Source: CAVSLM01 sp963728895 (GTDB lineage Bacteria; Pseudomonadota; Gammaproteobacteria; JBBQDK01). From it: a DNA stretch of 64,000 nucleotides. Location of the stretch: assembly GCA_963728895.1 (NCBI GenBank), contig CAVSLM010000001.1:958481-1022480 (forward strand), written 5' to 3'. Shown here piece after piece: positions 9,356 to 17,997 of the stretch. Positions within the stretch are counted from its first letter, which is position 1; the number at the start of each line of letters is the position of its first letter. The position numbers and the translations under genes were made by a program. The notes beneath the pieces were generated by a model. It did no database searches and was not told where the DNA came from. It saw only the letters and a list, made by a program, of their open reading frames with translations.

Positions 9356-10387
9356 TCAGGCTGCCGTGGCCACGCGGTTGCGGCCGCTGCCCTTCGCGGC
9401 GTAGAGCGCCTGGTCGGCCGCAAGAATGAGGCTCTCCGGCGAGCTCACCTTGGTGGGTACTACGCAGGCCACTCCGAGGCTCACGCTGACCTGTCCGGAG
9501 CAGCGCGATTGGCAGTGCTCGATGCGCAGCGCCTCGACATCGCTGCGCATGCGTTCGGCGACCGTGGCCGCACCTTCCAGGCTGGTCTCCGGCAGAATCA
9601 CGGCGAACTCCTCCCCGCCATAGCGCGCCACGAGGTCGCCGGGTCGGTTGGTCGACGCCTGCAGGGATTGGGCGATGCGCTTGAGGCAGTCGTCGCCCTG
9701 CAGGTGACCGTAGTGATCATTGAAGGCCTTGAACCAGTCGATGTCGATCAGTATCAGCGCCAGTGCAGTGGCCCCGCGCAGTGCGCGTTGCCACTCCTGA
9801 CTAAGCGTACGATCGAAGCTGCGACGGTTGGCGATCCCGGTCAGGCCATCCAGCGAAGACAGCCGTTGCAGCTCGCGGTTGCTTTCCTCCAGCTGCCGTT
9901 GGACTTCGCGCAGCTCGCGAAATGCGGCATCGCGCTCCAGCTGCACCCGATAGCCTTTGGAATGCGCACGGATGCGCGCGATGAGCTCGGCGCGATCCGG
10001 GAGCTTCACCAGGTAGTCGCTCGCGCCGTTGCCGAAGGCATCCGCCTTGATCTGCGGGTCCTCCTTGGTAGAAAGCACGATAACCGGCACGTCACGGGTG
10101 ATCGGATTGGCGCGATAGAAGCGTACCAGCACCAAGCCTTCGGCATCCGGCATCACCAGGTCCTGCAGGATGATCGTTGCCTGCAGCTCGGCGGCCTGCG
10201 CTACCGCCTCCCTGGGATCGGGGCAATAATGAAACTCGATGTCGGGCTCGGTGGCGAGCATGCGCCGGATGGCCTCGGCGACGATCGCCTGATCGTCCAC
10301 CAGCAACACCACGCATTGGTTGCCTGTCGGGCCGAATGTGGGCGCGAAAGGATCCGTTTGCACGGAACTGGGGGGCTCGCGCGACAT
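9356..10387 (-). CDS. wspR: WspR: response regulator with GGDEF diguanylate cyclase
   Basis: WspR makes cyclic-di-GMP when phosphorylated by WspE, raising biofilm formation on surfaces. The 343-residue protein has a receiver domain (VVLLVDDQ, phospho-acceptor in [13 protein letters not shown]), a short coiled linker ([17 protein letters not shown]) and a GGDEF domain. The active site reads RYGGEEF. The inhibitory I-site RxxD is present as RPGD, five residues before GGEEF, so product inhibition is expected. The ATG at 10387 lies one base after the wspF stop with AGGTGA upstream; a longer frame from 10576 would overlap wspF. It is the last gene of the operon. Confidence 0.93.
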   Translation of the reverse strand: MSREPPSSVQTDPFAPTFGPTGNQCVVLLVDDQAIVAEAIRRMLATEPDIEFHYCPDPREAVAQAAELQATIILQDLVMPDAEGLVLVRFYRANPITRDVPVIVLSTKEDPQIKADAFGNGASDYLVKLPDRAELIARIRAHSKGYRVQLERDAAFRELREVQRQLEESNRELQRLSSLDGLTGIANRRSFDRTLSQEWQRALRGATALALILIDIDWFKAFNDHYGHLQGDDCLKRIAQSLQASTNRPGDLVARYGGEEFAVILPETSLEGAATVAERMRSDVEALRIEHCQSRCSGQVSVSLGVACVVPTKVSSPESLILAADQALYAAKGSGRNRVATAA

Positions 10388-10388
10388 G

Positions 10389-11414
10389 TCACCTGCGCCG
10401 CGGCGCCAGCGCCTGGACAATGCAAGGCGCGATGTCGGGCAGGGGCAGCACCTCGGCCGCGGCTCCGAGCGCGATGGCGGCTTTGGGCATTCCGAATACG
10501 GCGGATGTCGATTCGTCCTGCGCGATGGTGAGGAACCCGCGCTGTCGCAGCGCCAGGAGACCGGCTGCCCCGTCACGCCCCATGCCGGTCAGCAGCACGG
10601 CGGCGGCCGGTCCTTTCCAGTGTGCGGCGACGCTTTCGAACCAGACATTGACCGAGGGGCGGTAGGGATAGTCGGCGGGGTCGCGTCGGTAGCGCAGCGT
10701 CGCCCCGCTATCGAGAATCAGATGGTCGGCGCCGGTTGCCACCATGACCGTTCCCGGCTGTGGCACGTCGCCATCACGTACGGCGCACAGGGGAAGGGCG
10801 GAGCGTGCGCCCAGCCAGGCGACGAAGCTCGGAAGAAACTGTGCTTCCATGTGCTGTGCGATCACCACGGCGCCGGTAAACGTGGACGGCAGCGCCGAGA
10901 GCAGGTGGGCGAGCGCGGCCGGCCCGCCGGTGGAGGCGCCCAGTGCCAGCAGCGGCATATCGTGCTCCTGAGAGCGGCGCGCCGGCAGCGTCACCGTGCT
11001 TCCCGTTGCACGCGGTGCGCCGAACAGCAGCTTCTCGATCATGGCGATCTTCTGCAGCAGCAGGGGCGCACTGTCGGCCAGGCCCGACTGGTTCAATACG
11101 GGTGTGCTGAGGGCATCGAGCGCACCGGCGCCCATTGCCTCGAACACCCGCGCGCTGTTGCCTTTCACCGTTGCCGTGATGATCAGGATGGCGCAGGGCG
11201 TACTGCTCATGATCTGACGTGTGGCGCTGACCCCGTCCAGCACCGGCATCACCAGGTCCATCAGAATGAGCTCGGGGCGCGCTTCGGCGCAGCGCCGCAC
11301 CGCTGCGGCGCCGTCGGCGGCGGTCCAGGCGATCGCATGCCGGGAATCGGAAACCACGATGCGGCGCAGCACCTCGACGGCCATGGGCGAATCGTTGACG
11401 ATGGCGATTCTCAT
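10389..11414 (-). CDS. wspF: WspF: CheB-type methylesterase response regulator
   Basis: WspF demethylates the receptor WspA and resets the Wsp signal; in Pseudomonas its loss causes wrinkly, constitutively attached colonies. The 341-residue protein has an N-terminal receiver domain (RIAIVND, LMDLVMPVLDG) and a C-terminal CheB methylesterase domain with the catalytic serine in LGASTGGP, histidine in VIAQHM and aspartate in GMGRDGA. It starts 7 bases after the wspE stop. The phospho-acceptor aspartate and the catalytic triad are all present, so it should be active. The neighbouring order E-F-R is canonical. Confidence 0.93.
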   Translation of the reverse strand: MRIAIVNDSPMAVEVLRRIVVSDSRHAIAWTAADGAAAVRRCAEARPELILMDLVMPVLDGVSATRQIMSSTPCAILIITATVKGNSARVFEAMGAGALDALSTPVLNQSGLADSAPLLLQKIAMIEKLLFGAPRATGSTVTLPARRSQEHDMPLLALGASTGGPAALAHLLSALPSTFTGAVVIAQHMEAQFLPSFVAWLGARSALPLCAVRDGDVPQPGTVMVATGADHLILDSGATLRYRRDPADYPYRPSVNVWFESVAAHWKGPAAAVLLTGMGRDGAAGLLALRQRGFLTIAQDESTSAVFGMPKAAIALGAAAEVLPLPDIAPCIVQALAPRRR

Positions 11415-11421
11415 CGAGGAC

Positions 11422-13689
11422 TTACGGCGCGCCGATCAGGTCGGCGACCGCATCGAGCAGTGCGTCGTCGTGGAAGCTGCCCTTGGTAAGGTAGTAGTCG
11501 GCGCCGGCCTCCATCCCGCGGTTGCGGTCCTCCGGGCGGTCCTTGTAGGAAATGATCATGACCGGCGTGTTCTTGAGCCGGGCATCGTTCTTGATGGAAG
11601 CGGTGAGCTCCAGGCCGCTCATGCGCGGCATGTCGATGTCGCTGATGACCAGGTCGAATTGTCCCGCGCGCACGGCGTTCCAGCCCGCCATGCCATCTAC
11701 CGCCACCTCCACCATGTAACCGCGGTTCTCCAGCAGATTGCGTTCGACCTCGCGGATGGTGATGGAGTCGTCGACTACCAGGACGCGCTTGACCACGTCC
11801 TGGCCGCAAGCGGCGCGCGCGCCGATGTGCTCGACCTGACCGCGCTGCACCAGTGTCGCGATGCTGTGCAGCAGGTCGTCGACCTCGAAAATAAGTGCCG
11901 GTGAACCGTCCTCGAGCACGGCGCCGGCGCTGATGTCACGGATCTTGCCGAACAGCGGGTTCAGGCTCTGCACGGCAAGGTTGCGTTCGCCCAGCAGCCG
12001 ATCGACGATGAGGCCGTATCGGCTGTCACGCTCGCCGAGGACCACGACATAGAGCTCGTCGGAGCTCGCATTGGTGTCTTCGAGCTCCAGCACCTGGCGG
12101 GCCGCGATCAGACCGATGCGCTGGTCGCCGACGGTGCAGTACTGGTGTCCTTCCACCGTGGCGATTCGATCGCGCTTGAGGCGCTGCGCCGAGTCGATGC
12201 GTGCGAGGGGTAGCGCGTAGGGTTCACCCGCCACTTCCACGAGCAGCGCACGTACCAGACCGAGAGTGAGGGGCAGCTGCAATACGAAGCGGGTGCCTTG
12301 GCCGGGGGTGCTGCTCACGCGCACCGCGCCCCGCAGCTCGCGCACCGTCGTGTGCACCACGTCCAGACCCACACCGCGGCCGGAGACATCGGTCACCCGG
12401 TCGCGCATCGAGAAGCCGGGCAGAAACAGGAAGTCGAGCAGCTCCGACTCGCCGAGACTGCTCGCCAACTCGGCGTTGACCAGACCGCGCGCGACGACGC
12501 GGGCGCGCACCGCCTCCGGATCGATGCCGCGACCGTCGTCGATGATCGATACCGTAAGCATTCCGGCGTTGTGCGCAGCCTCCACCACAATAGTGGCCTG
12601 GGCGTCCTTGCCGGCCTGGGCGCGTTCTTCAGGCGACTCGAGGGCGTGGTCAATGGCATTGCGCAGCAGGTGACCCAGCGGCGCTTCCAGACGCGCCAGG
12701 ACATCGCGGTCGACTTCGGTCGGCAGTCCGCGCAGCTCCAGATGCACATCCTTGCCCAGCTTGCGCGCCAAGTCCCGGGTAAGGCGCTGCAGGCCGGTGA
12801 CACCGGCGGAGAAGGGACGCATGCGGGTGGCGAGCACCTCGCGGTTGAGGCGCGACGACAGGCTGTTGCTGCGCCGCTCGTACTCGTCGAGATCGCGCAG
12901 TCGCTCGATGAGCAGTTGCCGGCATTCGGTGGCCTTGTGCCGCGCATCCTGCAGCAATCGGGTTTCGTAGGGATCGCCGTGCCGCGCGTCGCGATGTTCC
13001 CACAGGCGATCGAGCAGCTTTACCAGCTCGACCTGACGTCGCTTGATCTGTTGCAGCGCGTCCGTATAGGGGCCGAGCCAGCGCGTGCCGACCAGGGCTT
13101 CGCCGGAGAGTCCGAGCAGCCGGTTCAGGCGCAGCGTCGAGACGCGCACGGCATTCTCGTCGGCGCCCGTCTCTACAGGTCCGGCGGCAGACACCTGTCT
13201 CTGTGAAGGTTCGACCGGTGCCGGGGCCGGCGTCGGCGTCGGCGTCGGCGGCGCAGGAGATGAAGCCGTGGGAGCGTCCGCGTCGGGTACAGGCGAGGCG
13301 AGTGCCTCCAGCAGCTGCTGCAGCTCGGGCGCCTCCATGGTCATCACCGGCGCGGACGATTCGGCGGGTGCCATGCGCTGCAACAGATCGACCGCGGCGA
13401 GCAGATGATCGACGCGCTCGGGCGTAAGCACGACCCCATGCTGCGCGGCGACGAAGCAGTCTTCCATGGCATGCGCGAGGCGCACAGCAGGCTCCAGGTC
13501 CACCATGCGCGCGGCGCCCTTGATGGAGTGGGCGGCGCGCATCAGGTTTTCGAGCACCCCGGAGGAGGCCGGTGTCTGCTCCAGGCGCAGCAGTCCGTTG
13601 CTGAGCAGCCCGGCCTGCGCTTCCAGCTCGATGCGGAACAGCTCGAGCAGGGACAGGTTGGCCAGATCTCCTGTATGCACGCCGCTCAT
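11422..13689 (-). CDS. wspE: WspE: hybrid CheA histidine kinase with receiver domain
   Basis: WspE is the kinase of the Wsp complex; it phosphorylates WspR and WspF. The 755-residue protein starts with an HPt domain whose phospho-histidine is in AAHSIKGAARM. A proline/alanine-threonine linker encoded by a GGCGTC microsatellite near 13225 follows. Then come the dimerisation helices, an HATPase domain (HLLRNAIDHALE, DDGRGID, GRGVGLDVV), a CheW-like domain and a C-terminal receiver (VLVVDDSITIRE, ISDIDMPRMSG). Start and wspD stop overlap by 4 bases. The linker microsatellite could change length by slippage, but the present copy number keeps the frame. Confidence 0.93.
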   Translation of the reverse strand: MSGVHTGDLANLSLLELFRIELEAQAGLLSNGLLRLEQTPASSGVLENLMRAAHSIKGAARMVDLEPAVRLAHAMEDCFVAAQHGVVLTPERVDHLLAAVDLLQRMAPAESSAPVMTMEAPELQQLLEALASPVPDADAPTASSPAPPTPTPTPAPAPVEPSQRQVSAAGPVETGADENAVRVSTLRLNRLLGLSGEALVGTRWLGPYTDALQQIKRRQVELVKLLDRLWEHRDARHGDPYETRLLQDARHKATECRQLLIERLRDLDEYERRSNSLSSRLNREVLATRMRPFSAGVTGLQRLTRDLARKLGKDVHLELRGLPTEVDRDVLARLEAPLGHLLRNAIDHALESPEERAQAGKDAQATIVVEAAHNAGMLTVSIIDDGRGIDPEAVRARVVARGLVNAELASSLGESELLDFLFLPGFSMRDRVTDVSGRGVGLDVVHTTVRELRGAVRVSSTPGQGTRFVLQLPLTLGLVRALLVEVAGEPYALPLARIDSAQRLKRDRIATVEGHQYCTVGDQRIGLIAARQVLELEDTNASSDELYVVVLGERDSRYGLIVDRLLGERNLAVQSLNPLFGKIRDISAGAVLEDGSPALIFEVDDLLHSIATLVQRGQVEHIGARAACGQDVVKRVLVVDDSITIREVERNLLENRGYMVEVAVDGMAGWNAVRAGQFDLVISDIDMPRMSGLELTASIKNDARLKNTPVMIISYKDRPEDRNRGMEAGADYYLTKGSFHDDALLDAVADLIGAP

Positions 13690-14375
13690 GCGATGCTTCG
13701 CGCCAGTGCGTTCAGCAGCCGCGCCTCATCCAGCAGCGCGACCTGCCTCCCATCCACTGCGATCAGCGCCCTGCTGTAGGGATGCCGTCCCAGGGCTGCA
13801 GTGGCGGGCAGCTTCTCCTGCTGTCGCACATCGAACTTCCAGGTGCCGAACACCTCGTCCACGCGCGTCGCGTACAGCTGCGGCGCCCGGCCTAGAATCA
13901 GCATACGCGCGTAGCGGCGCAGGCCCGCGGCACCGGGCTGCTCTTCGACCTGCAGCCCCAGCAAGGCAGCGAGCGACACGCACGGTCTCAGCTCGCCGCG
14001 CAGGGCGGCGACTCCCAGAAGTACGCCGCGGCTGCGGTGCGGAACACGGTGCACCGGGAGCGGCGGTGTGATTTCATGCACCAGCGGTGTGGCAATCGCC
14101 AGCCACTCCGCCTCGACGCGGAACACCACGGCGGAGCTGCGGGTGCCGGTATCGGCGATGACTTCGGAAGGAGCGGCCAGCACGGTCGCGCGCTCGTGCA
14201 ACTCGGCGGCCGAGAGGGAACGCTGCAGGAGCTTCTGTCCCGCGCGGCTGTAGAGCTCGCAGTTGTGGCAGTGCACGACTGTTTGGAGCTTGGGGCAGCG
14301 CTCGACGCCGCGTCCCCACACGCCGATGCGGTTCCAGCAGTCCATGACCGCCTCGTCGAGATTGGCAGCGCTCAT
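13686..14375 (-). CDS. wspD: WspD: CheW-type coupling protein
   Basis: WspD couples the receptor WspA to the kinase WspE. The 229-residue protein starts MSAANLDEAVMDCWNRIGVWG, has a cysteine-rich segment (ERCPKLQTVVHCHNCELYSR) that is characteristic of WspD, and then a CheW domain (LAIATPLVHEI, LLGVAALRGELRPCVSLAALLG, YSRALIAVDGRQVALLDE). The ATG at 14375 overlaps the wspC stop by 4 bases and its own stop overlaps the wspE start by 4 bases. A longer open frame exists upstream to 14891 but runs through wspC in another frame and is not coding. Confidence 0.9.
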   Translation of the reverse strand: MSAANLDEAVMDCWNRIGVWGRGVERCPKLQTVVHCHNCELYSRAGQKLLQRSLSAAELHERATVLAAPSEVIADTGTRSSAVVFRVEAEWLAIATPLVHEITPPLPVHRVPHRSRGVLLGVAALRGELRPCVSLAALLGLQVEEQPGAAGLRRYARMLILGRAPQLYATRVDEVFGTWKFDVRQQEKLPATAALGRHPYSRALIAVDGRQVALLDEARLLNALARSIA

Positions 14376-15652
14376 GTCGCGCCTTGTGCCGGCTGTCCAT
14401 CGCGTCGTGTCAGGACACGCTCGGCACGCCGGCGATAGTGCGCCGCGGTGTCGTGCTGACCGGCCTGCTCGCAAAGCAACGCAAGATGTACCAGAGTTTC
14501 GTAATGCTCCGGATCGAGATAGGCTGCGCGGCGCAGGTACGTCTCGGCCTGATCGCGGCTGCCGACGGCGTCGCGTACCAGCGCCAGAAGATAGTAGGCG
14601 GGGGCAGTAGGTCCATGAGCGGCGAGATGCTGCTCGCAAAGCAGTGCCGCCTCGGCGAAATGTCCGGCGTTGGCGCAGTGCCTGGCTTCGACAAGGCCAT
14701 CCTCGTCCTGCGCCGCCGCAGCCGGCGGGGGCGCTTCCTGGGCGTGTGGCGCGAACGGTCGGACCTCCGCCTTGATCGGCCGCACGCGCGGATGCGAGGC
14801 GGCGGCCGAAGCCGAATGCACACAGCTGGACGGAACGGGAGCATCGGCGCGGCGGCGTATGAATCCGAAGGCGCCGGGAAAGTCCCTGCACGGGGCGAAG
14901 CCTTCGCGCAGCACGCTGCCTTCGGCATGGCCCACGAACAGCATGCCGTTGGGCGCCAGCAGTTGGTTGAGCACGCCGATCGCGCGCTGTTGGATCTCAC
15001 GGTCGAAGTAGATGAGCAGATTGCGGCAGAACACCACATCGTAGAGGCCGCGGGCGGTCGCGAAGCCCGGCGCAATGAGGTTTCCGCATGCGAACTGCAC
15101 CAGCGACCGTGGCGCTTGGCGCAAAGCGTACTGCCCTTCCTCGGGAACGAAGTGCACGTCCCGGAAGGCCAGATCGGTACCCCGGAAAGACGCGCTTTCA
15201 TAGCGGGCCTGCTGGGCGGCGGCCAGGTTGCGCCGGCTGATGTCGATGGCGTCGATCGCCAGCTGCTGCGGCTCGATGCCCGCATCCAACAACGCCATGG
15301 CGATGGAATAGGGTTCTTCGCCGGTTGCGCACGGCAGGCTGAGGATGCGCAAACGTCCGAATCGATGTGACGGCAGCCATTCCCGCTGCGCGTAGTGCTG
15401 CAGCGCGCGGAAAGCTTCAGGAACCCGGAAAAACCAGGTTTCACCTACTACCACGCACTCGATCAAGGCATCGAGCTCTTCAGGCGAGCTCAGCAGCGCA
15501 TGGTGATAGCCGGGCAGGTCATCGATGCGGCAGCGCTCCATGCGCTCGCGCACGGCGTAGGCCACGCAGGACATGCCGACCGCCGCCGCATTCAGGCCCA
15601 TGAAGCCCCGCAGGATGGCCGCGATGTCGACAAGTGGTGCCGATCCGGTCAT
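14372..15652 (-). CDS. wspC: WspC: CheR-type receptor methyltransferase with TPR tail
   Basis: WspC methylates glutamates of WspA with S-adenosylmethionine and so tunes its sensitivity. The 426-residue protein has the CheR domain (LLSSPEELDALIECVVVGET, then FFRVP, SLPCATGEEPYSIAM as the SAM loop, DVVFCRNLLIYF) and a C-terminal pair of tetratricopeptide repeats (LCEQHLAAHGPTAPAYYLLA, YLDPEHYETLVHLALLCEQ). The TPR tail is normal for WspC and absent from chemotaxis CheR. The ATG at 15652 fits the family N-terminus; no strong ribosome site is visible there. The open frame continues upstream to 16030 through wspB, which is shadow sequence. Confidence 0.9.
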   Translation of the reverse strand: MTGSAPLVDIAAILRGFMGLNAAAVGMSCVAYAVRERMERCRIDDLPGYHHALLSSPEELDALIECVVVGETWFFRVPEAFRALQHYAQREWLPSHRFGRLRILSLPCATGEEPYSIAMALLDAGIEPQQLAIDAIDISRRNLAAAQQARYESASFRGTDLAFRDVHFVPEEGQYALRQAPRSLVQFACGNLIAPGFATARGLYDVVFCRNLLIYFDREIQQRAIGVLNQLLAPNGMLFVGHAEGSVLREGFAPCRDFPGAFGFIRRRADAPVPSSCVHSASAAASHPRVRPIKAEVRPFAPHAQEAPPPAAAAQDEDGLVEARHCANAGHFAEAALLCEQHLAAHGPTAPAYYLLALVRDAVGSRDQAETYLRRAAYLDPEHYETLVHLALLCEQAGQHDTAAHYRRRAERVLTRRDGQPAQGAT

Positions 15653-15711
15653 GGACGGGGGGCGGTTACCGCAAGGCGGGCGCGAGGAGCGGCATGCGAT
15701 CCCATGGTCGT

Positions 15712-16194
15712 TCAGGCCGGTATTGCGGTCACAGCTGGCGTGCCGGCCGCGGCCGGAAACAAGAGGCGGCGCAGCGCCGGGGCCACCAGCTGGTCGAGCT
15801 CGATCAGTTGCAGCATCCCCGCCGCGGTGCTGACCGCACCCAGAAACGGCGCACCATCGACGCGGATTCCGCTGGGCTGAAAAGTCTCCACGGCGCACGA
15901 CAGGGTCTGAGTCGCGCGCTCGACGATCAGACCGAGGGGGTGCGCGTTGCCGTCGTCGGCACGGTAGTCGACCAGCAGGATGCGCGTGCTCAAGCAGGTG
16001 TCGGCGGCACGTCCGAGCAACAGCCGACACAGGTCCAGCACCGGGATCGGATGCCCGCGGAAATTGAGCAGGCCCGCGATGGCATCGGGGGCACCCGGCA
16101 CGGTTCTAAGCTCGGCCAGGGGCAGCACTTCGATGATGCGCCGGGCATCCAGGCCGTAGCGGCCCTGCGCGATTTCGAAAGCCAGCACCAGCAT
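15712..16194 (-). CDS. wspB: WspB: CheW-type coupling protein
   Basis: WspB is the second coupling protein of the Wsp array. The 160-residue protein starts MLVLAFEIAQGRYGLD and shows the CheW core (EVLPLAELRTVPGAP, GLLNFRGHPIPVLDL, STRILLVDY, LGLIVERATQ). I chose the ATG at 16194 because the family starts directly at the first beta strand; an in-frame ATG at 16287 would add 31 residues with no family counterpart. A gap of 122 bases to wspA remains with this choice, the largest in the operon. Confidence 0.87.
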   Translation of the reverse strand: MLVLAFEIAQGRYGLDARRIIEVLPLAELRTVPGAPDAIAGLLNFRGHPIPVLDLCRLLLGRAADTCLSTRILLVDYRADDGNAHPLGLIVERATQTLSCAVETFQPSGIRVDGAPFLGAVSTAAGMLQLIELDQLVAPALRRLLFPAAAGTPAVTAIPA

Positions 16195-16316
16195 GGCGCA
16201 CTCGTCACGCTTCAGGCGCAAGGCCGCGAGCGGCCGCGCGTGGTGCGTGCGCCAGGTGCCCGCACGGCGAACCTGTGCTGCGGACAACGGATGAAGGCAT
16301 GCGATACACGGCCGCG

Positions 16317-17663
16317 TCAGCTTACTCGGAAGCGCGATACGCCCTGCTGCAGACCCGCGGCGGCATGGTTGAGCTGCTGGATGGCGCTGCTCGACTGGCG
16401 CAGCGATTCCGCCGTCTGCTGTGCGGTCTCGCTGAGCTGCAGCATGGCTTCCGTGATCTGCTCGGCGCCCTTGGCCTGTGACTGCATGCCCTCGTTGACG
16501 CTTGCGAACTCGGGCATCAGGGCCTGCACCTGCTCGATGATGCGCGCCAGCTTGGCACTGACCTCGCGCACGTCCTCGACGCCGCGACGCACTTCATCGG
16601 AGAACTTGTCCATTCCCATCACGCCTGCAGCAACTGCCGATTGCATCTCCTTCACCATCTGCTCGATGTCCCAGGTGGCGACAGCGGTTTGATCGGCGAG
16701 CCGGCGTACCTCGGTGGCGACCACCGCGAATCCACGCCCGTACTCGCCGGCCTTCTCGGCTTCGATGGCGGCATTGAGGGAGAGCAGATTGGTCTGGTCG
16801 GCAACCTTGTTGATGGTGGTGACCACGGAGCCGATGTTGCTTGCCTTCTCGTTCAGGACTGCCAGCTTGGCACCGATGGCCGTCGTGCCTTCCATCATCT
16901 GGTGCATCGTGGTTTCCATACGCTGCAGCGACGATTGACCCTGAGTCGCGGACTCCGAGGTCTGCCACGCGACCTGGGTTACGTCCTGCACAGTCTTGAA
17001 CAGCTCCCTGGAAGTGGCGGCGATTTCGCTCACCGTGGCCTTGATCTGGTGTGTCGTTGCCGCCTGCTCGGTGACGGTCGCCTCCTGCTGCATTGCGGTG
17101 GCGGCGATCTCGGTGGCCGAGGAGGTGACGTGGATACCCGACTGCTGCACCTGGGAGACCAGAGAGTTCAGGCCATCCAGCATGCGCTGGATGCCCTTGG
17201 CGACCAGATCGATGTTGTCGGTGCCGTTGAAGAGCATCATCTCGCCGGTGAGATCACCGTCGGCGGCCTTGGCGACCACCTCCAGGATCAGGTCGACCTT
17301 GCCCTTGATGAGCTCGTTCGCCTCGCGTTCCTCCTGCAGCTTGCGCTGCAGGCTCTGCGCCATGGCATTGATGGCCGTGCCCAGCATGCCGGCCTCGTCG
17401 GCGTCGTGGGTGACCTTGGTGCGGGCGGTGATGTCACCCTGGGCCAGGCGCTCGACGGTGGTGGTGAGCTCCTGGATCTGGGCCGCGAGGCGTTGCGAGC
17501 GGCGTCGCTCGAACCAGAATACCACGCAGCCGGTCAGTAGCACGCCGACGGTGAAGGCGACCGCTCCTGAGCGCACGCCGGCCTCGGCGACCTGCAGACC
17601 TACGGCGATGACCGCCGCGCCGATCACCAACAGAAAGACTGCTCTTCGGAGAGTGGTTTTCAT
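16317..17663 (-). CDS. wspA: WspA: methyl-accepting receptor with a minimal periplasmic loop
   Basis: WspA is the membrane receptor of the surface-sensing Wsp system. The 448-residue protein has two transmembrane helices at about residues 8-26 and 33-51 joined by only a few residues (AEAGVRSG), then HAMP-type linkers, then a long coiled signalling domain. The hairpin tip reads [21 protein letters not shown] without line breaks in function, and the flanking [16 protein letters not shown] and [11 protein letters not shown] are close to Pseudomonas WspA. Typical WspA is about 540 residues with a helical-bundle periplasmic domain, which is missing here. It is the first gene of wspABCDEFR; the promoter should lie within the 334 bases upstream. 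Confidence 0.9.
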   Translation of the reverse strand: MKTTLRRAVFLLVIGAAVIAVGLQVAEAGVRSGAVAFTVGVLLTGCVVFWFERRRSQRLAAQIQELTTTVERLAQGDITARTKVTHDADEAGMLGTAINAMAQSLQRKLQEEREANELIKGKVDLILEVVAKAADGDLTGEMMLFNGTDNIDLVAKGIQRMLDGLNSLVSQVQQSGIHVTSSATEIAATAMQQEATVTEQAATTHQIKATVSEIAATSRELFKTVQDVTQVAWQTSESATQGQSSLQRMETTMHQMMEGTTAIGAKLAVLNEKASNIGSVVTTINKVADQTNLLSLNAAIEAEKAGEYGRGFAVVATEVRRLADQTAVATWDIEQMVKEMQSAVAAGVMGMDKFSDEVRRGVEDVREVSAKLARIIEQVQALMPEFASVNEGMQSQAKGAEQITEAMLQLSETAQQTAESLRQSSSAIQQLNHAAAGLQQGVSRFRVS

Positions 17664-17997
17664 CTGCTTCGGCTACTCCCGCACGTACATGGCAGCGCTT
17701 GTCGTTCCGGCTTTCAAGCCTGTTGTGACGCGTCCCTGCGACCGCCGCCGAAGCGACTGGCACGCAGTAACCGGCGCGCGTGTCATGAGGCCTATGAGGG
17801 TAATGCAGTGATCATGCCAGGCTGCGCGACGTCCATGACCCGATGGGCGCGATTGATTTATGGCGGCAGTTTTTGGAAATGCTACAAAGGGATGATGTGA
17901 TACGGAGCAAGTCTCGCAGGCGCGACGCCGGCACCTCAGGCCTGTGTGGCGCCCGTCAGGGGCAAATTTCCGACGCTGTGCGCCGCCGGATGCGCAC
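17664..17997 (-). promoter_or_regulatory. Non-coding region upstream of wspA
   Basis: These 334 bases separate the mutS stop from the wspA start. I see no gene and no tRNA. A less GC-rich stretch (17855-17905) could hold promoter elements, but I cannot name a convincing -35/-10 pair. The wsp promoter is expected here because wspA is the first gene of its operon. Confidence 0.4.
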
